The notes below the pieces were generated by a model. It had not been told where the DNA came from and searched no databases. It saw nothing but the letters and a program-made list of their open reading frames with translations. DNA of 64,000 bases. Origin: Cellulomonas carbonis. GTDB lineage: Bacteria > Actinomycetota > Actinomycetes > Actinomycetales > Cellulomonadaceae. The position numbers were made by a program, and so were the translations under genes. Of the stretch, positions 18,838 through 25,757 are shown piece by piece. Location of the stretch: assembly GCF_014636275.1 (NCBI RefSeq), contig NZ_BMEB01000003.1, positions 310,001-374,000 on the forward strand, read 5' to 3'. The first letter of the stretch is position 1, and every line of letters starts with the position of its first letter.

Positions 18838-20013
18838 ATGCTGACGCGGGTGGTCTGGTCCCCGGAGCTCCTGAGGTACGACTTCGGGCCAGGGCACCCC
18901 ATGACGCCCCTGCGGCTGGACCTCACCCACCGCCTCGCGTCCGCGCTCGGCGTGCTCGACGCCCCGGACGTCGAGGTCGTCGCCGCCGAGCCCGCGTCCG
19001 ACGACGTCCTCGCCCTCGCGCACGACCCCGGCTACGTGAAGGCCGTGCGGGTCGCCGACGAGACGGGCGACCCCGACCCCGACCACGGCCTGGGCACGAC
19101 CGACGACCCGTGCTTCCCCGGCATGCACGACGCGTCGGCGCGCGTCGTCGCGGGCAGCGTCGAGGCCGCCGAGGCGCTCTGGCGCGGCGACGTCGTGCAC
19201 GCGGTCAACGTCGCGGGCGGCATGCACCACGCGATGCGCGACCACGCCGCAGGCTTCTGCGTCTACAACGACGCCGTCGCGGCGATCCGCCGCCTGCTCG
19301 ACCTCGGCGCGCACCGCGTCGCCTACCTCGACCTCGACGCGCACCACGGCGACGGCGTCGAGGCCGCGTTCTGGGACGACCCGCGCGTGCTGACGGTGTC
19401 GGTCCACGAGAGCCCGCTGACGCTCTTCCCCGGGACCGGCCACCCGACCGACGTCGGGGGGCCGCACGCACGCGGGACGGTCGTCAACGTCGCGCTGCCG
19501 GCCGGGACGTCCGGAGTCCCGTGGCTGCGTGCCGTCGAGGCGGTCGTTCTGCCGGTCGCGCGGGCCTTCGCCCCCGACGTCGTCGTGAGCCAGCACGGCT
19601 GCGACGCGCACGGGATGGACCCGCTCACGCACCTCGACGTCTCGGTCGACGCGCAGCGCCGCGCCGCGGAGCGCGTCCACGAGCTCGCGCACGACGTGTG
19701 CGACGGGCGATGGCTCGCGCTCGGCGGCGGCGGGTACGCGGTCGCCTCGGTGGTCCCGCGGGTGTGGACGCACCTGCTCGCGATCGCTGCGCACGCTCCG
19801 CTCGACCCCGCGACGCGCGTGCCCGACGCCTGGCTCGACCACGTCGACCACGTGACGGGCCAGGACGCCCCCACGACGATGACCGACGACGAGGACCCGC
19901 GTCCGCGCCCGTGGGCCGACGGCTACGACCCCGCGGACGACGTCGACCGCGTGATCCTCGCCGCCCGACGCGCCGTCTTCGACTGGTACGACCTCGACCC
20001 GCTGTACGACTGA
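18838..20013 (+). CDS. acuC: AcuC-type acetoin utilization / histone-deacetylase-like protein
   Basis: A 391-residue zinc amidohydrolase of the class I HDAC fold; AcuC proteins remove acetyl groups from lysines such as that of acetyl-CoA synthetase. Motifs include GGMHHAM (active-site histidine pair), AYLDLDAHHGDG (D167 and H169 likely Zn ligands), SQHGCDAH (D256, third ligand) and LALGGGGYA. It appears monocistronic. No acs or acuA gene is nearby, so the physiological substrate is not shown. Acetylpolyamine amidohydrolases are the main alternative. Confidence 0.85.
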   Translation: MLTRVVWSPELLRYDFGPGHPMTPLRLDLTHRLASALGVLDAPDVEVVAAEPASDDVLALAHDPGYVKAVRVADETGDPDPDHGLGTTDDPCFPGMHDASARVVAGSVEAAEALWRGDVVHAVNVAGGMHHAMRDHAAGFCVYNDAVAAIRRLLDLGAHRVAYLDLDAHHGDGVEAAFWDDPRVLTVSVHESPLTLFPGTGHPTDVGGPHARGTVVNVALPAGTSGVPWLRAVEAVVLPVARAFAPDVVVSQHGCDAHGMDPLTHLDVSVDAQRRAAERVHELAHDVCDGRWLALGGGGYAVASVVPRVWTHLLAIAAHAPLDPATRVPDAWLDHVDHVTGQDAPTTMTDDEDPRPRPWADGYDPADDVDRVILAARRAVFDWYDLDPLYD

Positions 20014-20153
20014 GGGCCGGTCGGGTGACGTCCCAGGCGTCACAGCAGTCACCGCCTTCCCACCCGTCACGCCGAGCCCCTAGGCTCGTCATCGGCGCAG
20101 TCGCGCGCCTGCGCGGGCACCGGGCCCGGGTGGGCAGGGAAGATCGGGGCGAG

Positions 20154-20366
20154 ATGTCGAACGGGCCGCAGCAGCCGCGCCTGCGCTACCTGACCGTGGC
20201 GGAGGTCGCCGACACGATGCGCGTGTCCCGGATGACCGTGTACCGCCTGGTCCACGGCGGTGAGCTGCCGGCCGTCCGCGTCGGTCGCTCGTTCCGCGTC
20301 CCGCAGGACGCGCTGGACGCCTACCTCGAGGCGTCGTCGGTCGACCGCGACCGGCTCAGCGGCTGA
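20154..20366 (+). CDS. Small HTH (excisionase/MerR-like) DNA-binding protein
   Basis: A 70-residue protein made almost wholly of an HTH_17 domain: YLTVAEVADTMRVSRMTVYRLVHGGELPAVRVG followed by FRVPQDALDAYL. It resembles BldC-like or excisionase-family regulators, but no phage or integrase gene is adjacent. It sits just upstream of the bS22 gene, an association frequently seen in actinobacteria. Target genes are unknown. Confidence 0.8.
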   Translation: MSNGPQQPRLRYLTVAEVADTMRVSRMTVYRLVHGGELPAVRVGRSFRVPQDALDAYLEASSVDRDRLSG

Positions 20367-20531
20367 CGCGCCGGCACGTCGACGGCACGTCGGCGTCGAC
20401 CGGGCGACACGCCCGGGTACGCGGGCGTCGGCGCGACCGGGTACAGTGAGCGCGGACCTTCCCGACCTCGGGGCGGCGCCGGGCTCCGGCCTCGGCGGGA
20501 CCCCGGTACCGATCTAGATCTGCGAGGACCC

Positions 20532-20630
20532 GTGGGCTCCGTCATCAAGAAGCGCCGCAAGCGCATGGCCAAGAAGAAGCACCGCAAGCTGCTTCGCAAG
20601 ACGCGCCACCAGCGTCGCAACAAGAAGTGA
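20532..20630 (+). CDS. Ribosomal small-subunit peptide bS22 (AURKAIP1/COX24-like)
   Basis: A 32-residue, extremely basic peptide: MGSVIKKRRKRMAKKKHRK then LLRKTRHQRRNKK. It matches the actinobacterial bS22 family that binds the decoding region of 30S subunits. Translation starts at GTG with GAGGA upstream. A TACAGT hexamer in the 5' region and a perfect 10-bp hairpin just after the stop make it a complete small transcription unit. Confidence 0.88.
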   Translation: MGSVIKKRRKRMAKKKHRKLLRKTRHQRRNKK

Positions 20631-20633
20631 CCC

Positions 20634-20657
20634 GTCGCCCGGGTGATCCCGGGCGAC
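20634..20657. terminator. Terminator hairpin after bS22
   Basis: GTCGCCCGGG (20634-20643) pairs perfectly with CCCGGGCGAC (20648-20657), 3 bases after the stop; loop TGAT. Confidence 0.75.
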
Positions 20658-20662
20658 CCACG

Positions 20663-20687
20663 CAGGCCCGGCCAGGTGCCGGGCCTG
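20663..20687. terminator. Second hairpin after bS22
   Basis: CAGGCCCGGC pairs with GCCGGGCCTG around a 5-nt loop, in tandem with the first hairpin and insulating the lacI promoter. Confidence 0.6.
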
Positions 20688-20745
20688 TGGCGTACCCGGG
20701 GTCCGGTGTCCCGACAGGGGCGGGGGCCGGGCCCTCGTCGGCTCT

Positions 20746-20763
20746 TCTACAACGATGTAGAAT
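20746..20763. promoter_or_regulatory. Operator overlapping the lacI-gene promoter
   Basis: TCTACAACGATGTAGA (20746-20761) is a 16-bp inverted repeat overlapping a TAGAAT -10 hexamer (20758-20763). An identical 16-mer lies before the CUT1 operon at 22278-22293. The placement predicts negative autoregulation by the LacI-family product. Confidence 0.7.
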
Positions 20764-20811
20764 CGTCGCAGGTCGCGACGGCGGCCGGTCGCACCGGGGA
20801 GAGGGAGGCCA

Positions 20812-21897
20812 ATGGCGGCCACGATGCAGGACGTCGCCCGGCTCGCCGGCGTGTCCGTCAAGACCGTGTCGAACGTGGTGAACGGCTACCCGCACATCCG
20901 GCCGGGGACGCGTGACCGCGTCCTCGCCGCGATCGAGGAGCTCGGCTACCAGCTCAACCTCACCGCGCGGAACCTGCGCACGGGCCGGACGGGCATCATC
21001 GGCCTCGCCGTCCCGGAGCTGAGCCTGCCCTACTTCGCCGAGCTCGCGGACTCGGTGATCGACGCCGCGGAGGAGTGCGGCCTCACGGTCCTCATCGAGC
21101 AGCACGGCGGGCGGCGCGAGCGCGAGATCGAGGTCCTGACCGGTGCGCGCCGGCACCTCACCGACGGGCTGATCTACAGCCCGCTCGGGCTGGGTCCGGG
21201 CGACGAGCACCTGCTCGACGTCGGGTACCCGCTGGTCCTGCTCGGCGAGCGCATCTTCCACGGCCCGGTCGACCACGTGACGATGGCCAACGTCGACGCC
21301 GCGGCGGCGGCGACCCGGCACCTGCTCGCGCTCGGCCGGCGACGGATCGCCGTCGTCGGGGTGCACCCGGGCGAGGTCGTCGGCTCGGCCGCGCTGCGCC
21401 TCGCGGGCTACCGCGCCGCCCTCGAGGAGGCCGGCATCGCACCCGACCCCGCGCTCGAGGGCGAGGCCGGCCTGTGGCACCGCGCGACGGGTGCCGCGGC
21501 GATGGCGCGGCTGCTCGACGACGGTGCGGCGCCCGACGCGGTGTTCGGCATGAACGACGCGCTGGCCCTCGGCGCGATGCACGAGCTCCAGGTGCGCGGC
21601 CTGCGCGTGCCCGAGGACGTCGCGGTGATCGGCTTCGACGCGATCGACGAGGGCCGGTACTCCAACCCGACGCTCACCACGGTCGACCCCGGGCGCGAGG
21701 TCATCGCGGAGACCGCCGTCCGGCTGCTGCACGAGCGGACGTCGGGCGCGGGCGCGGGCGAGCCCCAGCGCGTGGTCGCCGCGTACCGGATCGACGTCGG
21801 CGGCTCGACCGACCCCAGCCGGCGCACCGCGTCACCCGAGCCCGGCGAGACGACGACGCCGGTCCCGGACGACGTCGAGGTCCCGTCGACCCGCTGA
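20812..21897 (+). CDS. LacI-family repressor of the arabinoside transport operon
   Basis: A 361-residue regulator. The N-terminal LacI HTH (TMQDVARLAGVSVKTVSNVVNG) and hinge helix (LNLTARNLRTGRTG) are followed by a periplasmic-binding-protein-like sensor domain. Its GFDAIDEGRYSNPTLTTV segment is typical of the family. ATG follows GGGAGG. A palindrome repeated before this gene and before the downstream transporter/GH51 operon identifies the probable targets; the inducer is likely an arabinose-containing oligosaccharide. The C-terminal 40 residues are low-complexity. Confidence 0.88.
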   Translation: MAATMQDVARLAGVSVKTVSNVVNGYPHIRPGTRDRVLAAIEELGYQLNLTARNLRTGRTGIIGLAVPELSLPYFAELADSVIDAAEECGLTVLIEQHGGRREREIEVLTGARRHLTDGLIYSPLGLGPGDEHLLDVGYPLVLLGERIFHGPVDHVTMANVDAAAAATRHLLALGRRRIAVVGVHPGEVVGSAALRLAGYRAALEEAGIAPDPALEGEAGLWHRATGAAAMARLLDDGAAPDAVFGMNDALALGAMHELQVRGLRVPEDVAVIGFDAIDEGRYSNPTLTTVDPGREVIAETAVRLLHERTSGAGAGEPQRVVAAYRIDVGGSTDPSRRTASPEPGETTTPVPDDVEVPSTR

Positions 21898-22032
21898 CGG
21901 GCGGCTCGGGGGCGCGCGGCGGCGGGGCCGTGGGCCGGTGGCGAGGGCGTCGTCGGTGCGGGCGTCGTCGGTGGTGGTGGCGGTGAATGCGTGCGGAACC
22001 TGCGCGGAGTCGGTCGGCCGCTGCGCCGTTCG

Positions 22033-22071
22033 GTGAAGGCCTCGGGTCGGAATGCGGACCACGATCTTCAC
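22033..22071 (+). repeat. 39-bp GTGAAG/CTTCAC element, copy A
   Basis: Begins GTGAAGGCCTCGGGTCGG and ends CTTCAC, with perfect 6-bp inverted ends. Copies B and C lie in the control region of the GH51-GH43 gene. Oriented with the downstream operon. Confidence 0.6.
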
Positions 22072-22213
22072 GTGGACGAGGAGCGCGCCGCCGCACGGTG
22101 CCGATGCCCGGCACCACCTTGCGCCGCGCGCCGGCGACCTTCCGGAGCGGCGGGCACCGTCACGCGCCTGTCGCCGCGAGTCGCACGACACCGCCGTCGT
22201 CCCGCCGTCAGAA

Positions 22214-22228
22214 GTGAGCGTTAACATC
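22214..22228. promoter_or_regulatory. LacI-family-type operator shared with the GH51-GH43 gene
   Basis: GTGAGCGTTAACATC differs from 9417-9431 at one base. It lies 17 bp before the -35 hexamer. It does not resemble the TCTACA...TGTAGA operator, so it implies a second regulator acting on both loci. Confidence 0.6.
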
Positions 22229-22244
22229 CCGTGACCTCAGGGGC

Positions 22245-22273
22245 TTGACGCCTTCTCTACATCGATGCAAACT
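22245..22273 (+). promoter_or_regulatory. Promoter of the CUT1/GH51 operon
   Basis: TTGACG (22245-22250) and, after 17 nt, CAAACT (22268-22273), a weak -10. Both LacI operators overlap or follow it. Confidence 0.4.
22256..22271. promoter_or_regulatory. LacI-repressor operator, imperfect copy
   Basis: TCTACATCGATGCAAA keeps the left half-site and part of the right half of the TCTACAACGATGTAGA operator. It lies between the -35 and -10 hexamers. Confidence 0.5.
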
Positions 22274-22277
22274 CTCG

Positions 22278-22293
22278 TCTACAACGATGTAGA
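22278..22293. promoter_or_regulatory. LacI-repressor operator, perfect copy
   Basis: Identical to 20746-20761. Its flanks extend the arms to 8 bp (CGTCTACA/TGTAGACG). It is placed just after the -10, where binding would block transcription. Confidence 0.7.
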
Positions 22294-22355
22294 CGCGTCC
22301 TCGGGACGCGGCCCCGGACGGCACCTCGCCGCCGGTCGGATCAAGGAGGATTCGC

Positions 22356-23729
22356 ATGGAGGGCATTCGTCGCTCCGCCCGTCGGCCCATGGCAGTCGCT
22401 GCCAGCGCGGTCGCGGTCACGGCGCTCGCGGCCTGCGGCGGTTCGGACGGCGGCTCGGGAGGCAGCGGCTCGGCCTCCGGCGAGAGCTGCACCAACGAGA
22501 TCGTGAACGCGGACGCACCGCAGGTGAGCGTGTGGGCCTGGTACCCCGCGTTCGAGCAGGTCGTCGACAACTTCAACGAGACCAACGACGACGTCCAGAT
22601 CTGCTGGACCAACGCCGGTCAGGGCGCCGACGAGTACACCAAGTTCTCGACCGCGCTCGAAGCCGGCTCGGGCGCCCCCGACGTCATCATGCTCGAGGCC
22701 GAGGTGCTCTCGACCTTCACGATCCGCGACGGCCTGGTGGACCTGTCGGAGTACGGCGCGGGCGAGCTCGAGGGCGAGTTCACCGAGGGCGCCTGGAGCG
22801 ACGTCACGAACGGCGACGCGATCTACGCGGTCCCGGTCGACGGCGGGCCCATGGGCATGCTCTACCGCGAGGACATCTTCGCCGAGTACGGCGTCGAGGT
22901 CCCCACCACGTGGGAGGAGTTCGCGACCGCGGCGCAGGCGCTCAAGGACGCGGGCTACGAGGGCTACATCACCAACTTCCCGACCAACGGCAACGCGTTC
23001 ATCCACGCGCTCATGGCCCAGAAGGGCTGGGAGCCGTTCACCTACGACGCCGCCGCGCCCACCGAGATCGGCATCGCGGTCGACACCGAGCCGGCGCAGG
23101 AGGTGCTCTCCTACTGGGAGGGCCTGGTCGACGAGGGCCTCGTCTCGACCGACGAGGCGTTCACCGCCGACTACAACACGAGCCTCGTCGACGGCACCTA
23201 CGCGGTGTACCTCGCGGCCGCGTGGGGCCCGGGCTACCTGCAGGGCCTGTCCGACGCCGACGAGGAGGCGACCTGGCGCGCCGCGCCCATCCCGCAGTGG
23301 GAGGGCGAGGAGCCGACGCAGATCAACTGGGGCGGCTCGACGTTCGCGGTGACCAGCCAGGCCGACGACCCCGAGCTCGCGGCGCAGGTCGCGATGGGCA
23401 TCTTCGGGACCGAGGAGGCGTGGGACATCGGCATCGAGGAGGCCGCGCTGTTCCCGCTGTGGAAGCCCGTGCTGGAGTCGGACGGTTTCGCGACCCGCGA
23501 GTACGAGTTCTTCGACGGCCAGCAGATCCAGCAGGACGTCTTCCTCGAGGCGGCGTCGGGCTACCAGGGCTTCACGTTCGCGCCGTTCCAGACCTACGTC
23601 TACGACCAGCAGACGCAGCAGCTGTTCGCGATGGTCGAGGGCTCGGTCGACTCGGCGGGTGCGCTCGCCGGCTTCGAGAAGAGCCTCGTCGACTACGCGA
23701 CGGCGCAGGGCTTCACCGTCACCGAGTGA
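22356..23729 (+). CDS. Sugar ABC transporter substrate-binding lipoprotein (CUT1)
   Basis: A 457-residue extracytoplasmic oligosaccharide receptor. A signal peptide ends in ALAAC (lipidation cysteine), then a Gly/Ser linker, then a SBP_bac_1 family fold with two lobes. Segments such as VSVWAWYPAFEQVVDNFNE, TWEEFATAAQALKDAG and WGGSTFAVTSQA support the family. AAGGAGG precedes the ATG. First gene of the LacI-controlled operon with two permeases and a GH51 enzyme, so arabino-oligosaccharides are the likely ligand. Confidence 0.88.
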   Translation: MEGIRRSARRPMAVAASAVAVTALAACGGSDGGSGGSGSASGESCTNEIVNADAPQVSVWAWYPAFEQVVDNFNETNDDVQICWTNAGQGADEYTKFSTALEAGSGAPDVIMLEAEVLSTFTIRDGLVDLSEYGAGELEGEFTEGAWSDVTNGDAIYAVPVDGGPMGMLYREDIFAEYGVEVPTTWEEFATAAQALKDAGYEGYITNFPTNGNAFIHALMAQKGWEPFTYDAAAPTEIGIAVDTEPAQEVLSYWEGLVDEGLVSTDEAFTADYNTSLVDGTYAVYLAAAWGPGYLQGLSDADEEATWRAAPIPQWEGEEPTQINWGGSTFAVTSQADDPELAAQVAMGIFGTEEAWDIGIEEAALFPLWKPVLESDGFATREYEFFDGQQIQQDVFLEAASGYQGFTFAPFQTYVYDQQTQQLFAMVEGSVDSAGALAGFEKSLVDYATAQGFTVTE

Positions 23730-23733
23730 CCCC

Positions 23734-23765
23734 GGGCCGGGCCGGACACCAGTCCGGCCCGGCCC
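23734..23765 (+). terminator. Perfect 14-bp intercistronic hairpin
   Basis: A 14-bp perfect stem (23734-23747 with 23752-23765) and a 4-nt loop, between the binding-protein stop and the first permease. Same position as the hairpin at 4849-4885 in the CUT2 operon; probably attenuates or stabilises to favour binding-protein mRNA. Confidence 0.7.
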
Positions 23766-23784
23766 CCCACCCCTGGAGTCAACG

Positions 23785-24741
23785 ATGACCACCTCCACGG
23801 TCACGACGTCCGCCCCCGGTCGGGGTGCGACGCCCACGGAGCCCGGCCGCGGCCGCGGCAGCCGGATCGAGCACAACCGGCAGCGCTGGGGCTGGTTCTT
23901 CCTCACGCCCTTCGCGATCGTCTTCCTCGTCTTCCTCGTGGCGCCGCTCGGCTACGCGTTCTGGATGAGCCTGCACACGAGCACGCTGGCGGCCGGCGAG
24001 TCCTTCACGGGCATCGCGAACTACCAGCGCGCGTTCACCGACCCGCTCTTCCTCGAGGGTCTGCTGCGCGTCGGCAAGTTCGTCGTCGTCATGGTGCCGA
24101 TCCAGATCGGCATCGCCCTCGCGGCCGCGCTCGTGCTCGACACGCTCGCGACGCGGCTGTCGAAGTTCTCGCGGCTCATGATCTTCGCGCCCTACGCGAT
24201 CCCCGGGATGATCGGGGCGCTCATGTGGGGCTTCCTCTACAGCCCGCGCTTCGGCCCCGCGACGGACCTCTTCGAGCTGTTCGGCGCGACCGCCCCGTCG
24301 TTCCTCGCCTCGGGCACGGTGTTCGGCAGCCTCGTCAACATCGTGACGTGGCAGTGGTCGGGCTACTACATGATCATCATCTTCGCGGCCCTGCGCGGCA
24401 TCGACCCCGCGATCTACGAGGCCGCACGCATCGACGGCGCCAACGGCTGGCAGACCGCACTGCGCATCAAGGTGCCGATGATCAGCTCGGCCCTCGTCAT
24501 GGTCGTGATCTTCTCCCTGATCGGGACGCTGCAGTTCTTCACCGAGCCGGCCGTCCTGCGCACCGTCGCCCCCGGGGCGATCCCGGCGGACTACACCCCG
24601 AACATGTACGCGTTCGCGCTGGCGTTCTCCTACAGCCAGTTCAACTACGCGTCCACCATCGCGTTCGCGCTCGGGATCGTCGTCTTCGTCTTCTCCTACG
24701 TCTTCCTGTACCTGACCCGCAAGAAGAGCGGACTGAAGTGA
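23785..24741 (+). CDS. Sugar ABC transporter permease 1 (CUT1, MalF-like)
   Basis: A 318-residue inner-membrane permease with a Thr/Gly/Arg-rich cytosolic N-terminus and six predicted transmembrane helices. The EAA loop (EAARIDGANGWQTALRIKVP) contacts the ATPase. ATG 23785 follows CTGGAG. The frame extends upstream, but that part overlaps the binding protein and is not conserved-looking. The stop overlaps the next start by one base. Confidence 0.9.
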   Translation: MTTSTVTTSAPGRGATPTEPGRGRGSRIEHNRQRWGWFFLTPFAIVFLVFLVAPLGYAFWMSLHTSTLAAGESFTGIANYQRAFTDPLFLEGLLRVGKFVVVMVPIQIGIALAAALVLDTLATRLSKFSRLMIFAPYAIPGMIGALMWGFLYSPRFGPATDLFELFGATAPSFLASGTVFGSLVNIVTWQWSGYYMIIIFAALRGIDPAIYEAARIDGANGWQTALRIKVPMISSALVMVVIFSLIGTLQFFTEPAVLRTVAPGAIPADYTPNMYAFALAFSYSQFNYASTIAFALGIVVFVFSYVFLYLTRKKSGLK

Positions 24742-25697
24742 TGAGCCTCCAGACGGCCGGCGGGAACGCCGGCGCACCGCAGACCACCGAGACCGCGCGT
24801 CGTCCGCGCCGCGGCGGCCGCACCGCCCCGGCGAGCACCGGGCGGGGACCGCGCAGCAGCCGGATCGGGTCGCACCTGTTCCTGCTCGCGCTGGTCCTGT
24901 ACTTCATCACGCCGCTGTGGTGGCTCGTCGTCGCGAGCACCAAGACCAACTCCGGCCTGTTCACCGGCACGGGCGGTCCGCTGTGGTTCGACGACCAGTT
25001 CAACCTGTTCCAGAACCTGCGCGACCTGAGCACGCACCAGGGCGGCATCTACTGGACGTGGCTCGGCAACTCGTTCCTGTACGCGCTCTCGGCGGGCGTC
25101 GGCGCCACGGTGCTCGCGGTGCTCGCCGGCTACGGGTTCGCCAAGTACCGCTTCCGCGGGCGCACCTTCTCCTTCGCGCTCCTGCTCGGCAGCGTCATGG
25201 TGCCGCTGACGGCGCTCGTGATCCCGACGTTCGTGCTCCTCAGCGAGTTCCAGCTGGTCAACACGCGGTGGGCGGTCATCCTGCCGTCGCTGCTCAGCCC
25301 GCTGGGCGTGTACCTGATCCGCGTCTACGCGCAGGACGTCGTCCCGGACGAGATGCTCGACGCGGGCCGCGTGGACGGCGCGGGGGAGCTGCGCCTGTTC
25401 TTCCAGGTCGCGCTGCCCCTGCTGCGCCCCGCGATCGTCACGGTGCTGCTGCTGTCCGTCGTCGCGACGTGGAACAACTACTTCCTCGCGCTCGCGATGC
25501 TGCGCAGCCCGGACCTGCTGCCCATCACGGTCGGCCTCAACAACTGGCAGATGCTGTCCAACGCGGGCGCGGGCGGTGAGCAGGTCTGGAACCTCATCGT
25601 CACCGGGGCCTTCGTCTCGATCCTCCCGCTCATCGTGGCGTTCCTCTCGCTGCAGCGGTACTGGCAGGGCGGCCTCACGCTCGGCGCGATCAAGTAG
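24741..25697 (+). CDS. Sugar ABC transporter permease 2 (CUT1, MalG-like)
   Basis: A 318-residue partner permease. Six predicted transmembrane helices follow a basic, low-complexity N-terminus of about 45 residues. The EAA-like loop reads DAGRVDGAGELRLFFQVALP, and the C-terminus is LSLQRYWQGGLTLGAIK, typical of MalG/AraQ-like subunits. No ATPase gene accompanies the pair, so a shared MsiK/UgpC-type ATPase encoded elsewhere is expected. Confidence 0.9.
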   Translation: MSLQTAGGNAGAPQTTETARRPRRGGRTAPASTGRGPRSSRIGSHLFLLALVLYFITPLWWLVVASTKTNSGLFTGTGGPLWFDDQFNLFQNLRDLSTHQGGIYWTWLGNSFLYALSAGVGATVLAVLAGYGFAKYRFRGRTFSFALLLGSVMVPLTALVIPTFVLLSEFQLVNTRWAVILPSLLSPLGVYLIRVYAQDVVPDEMLDAGRVDGAGELRLFFQVALPLLRPAIVTVLLLSVVATWNNYFLALAMLRSPDLLPITVGLNNWQMLSNAGAGGEQVWNLIVTGAFVSILPLIVAFLSLQRYWQGGLTLGAIK

Positions 25698-25757
25698 CCG
25701 GCGCCCGCCCGCCCCACACGACCACCACCAGAAACACACCCCGGAGAGAAGATCGTC

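Larger units (their letters stand above)
21898..22355. other. Non-coding control region of the CUT1/GH51 operon
   Basis: No credible gene. Contents in order: one 39-bp element (copy A), a LacI-family-type site shared with the GH51-GH43 gene (22214-22228), a TTGACG -35 (22245-22250), and two operators of the local LacI repressor (22256-22271, 22278-22293). Confidence 0.6.

Noticed and set aside
21991..22224. A 77-codon frame reading VKASGRNADHDLH over the 39-bp element
   Set aside because: The similarity to the other copies is as good at DNA level and stops outside the element; the frame at copy C begins directly after a stop codon, and no shared protein family is recognisable.
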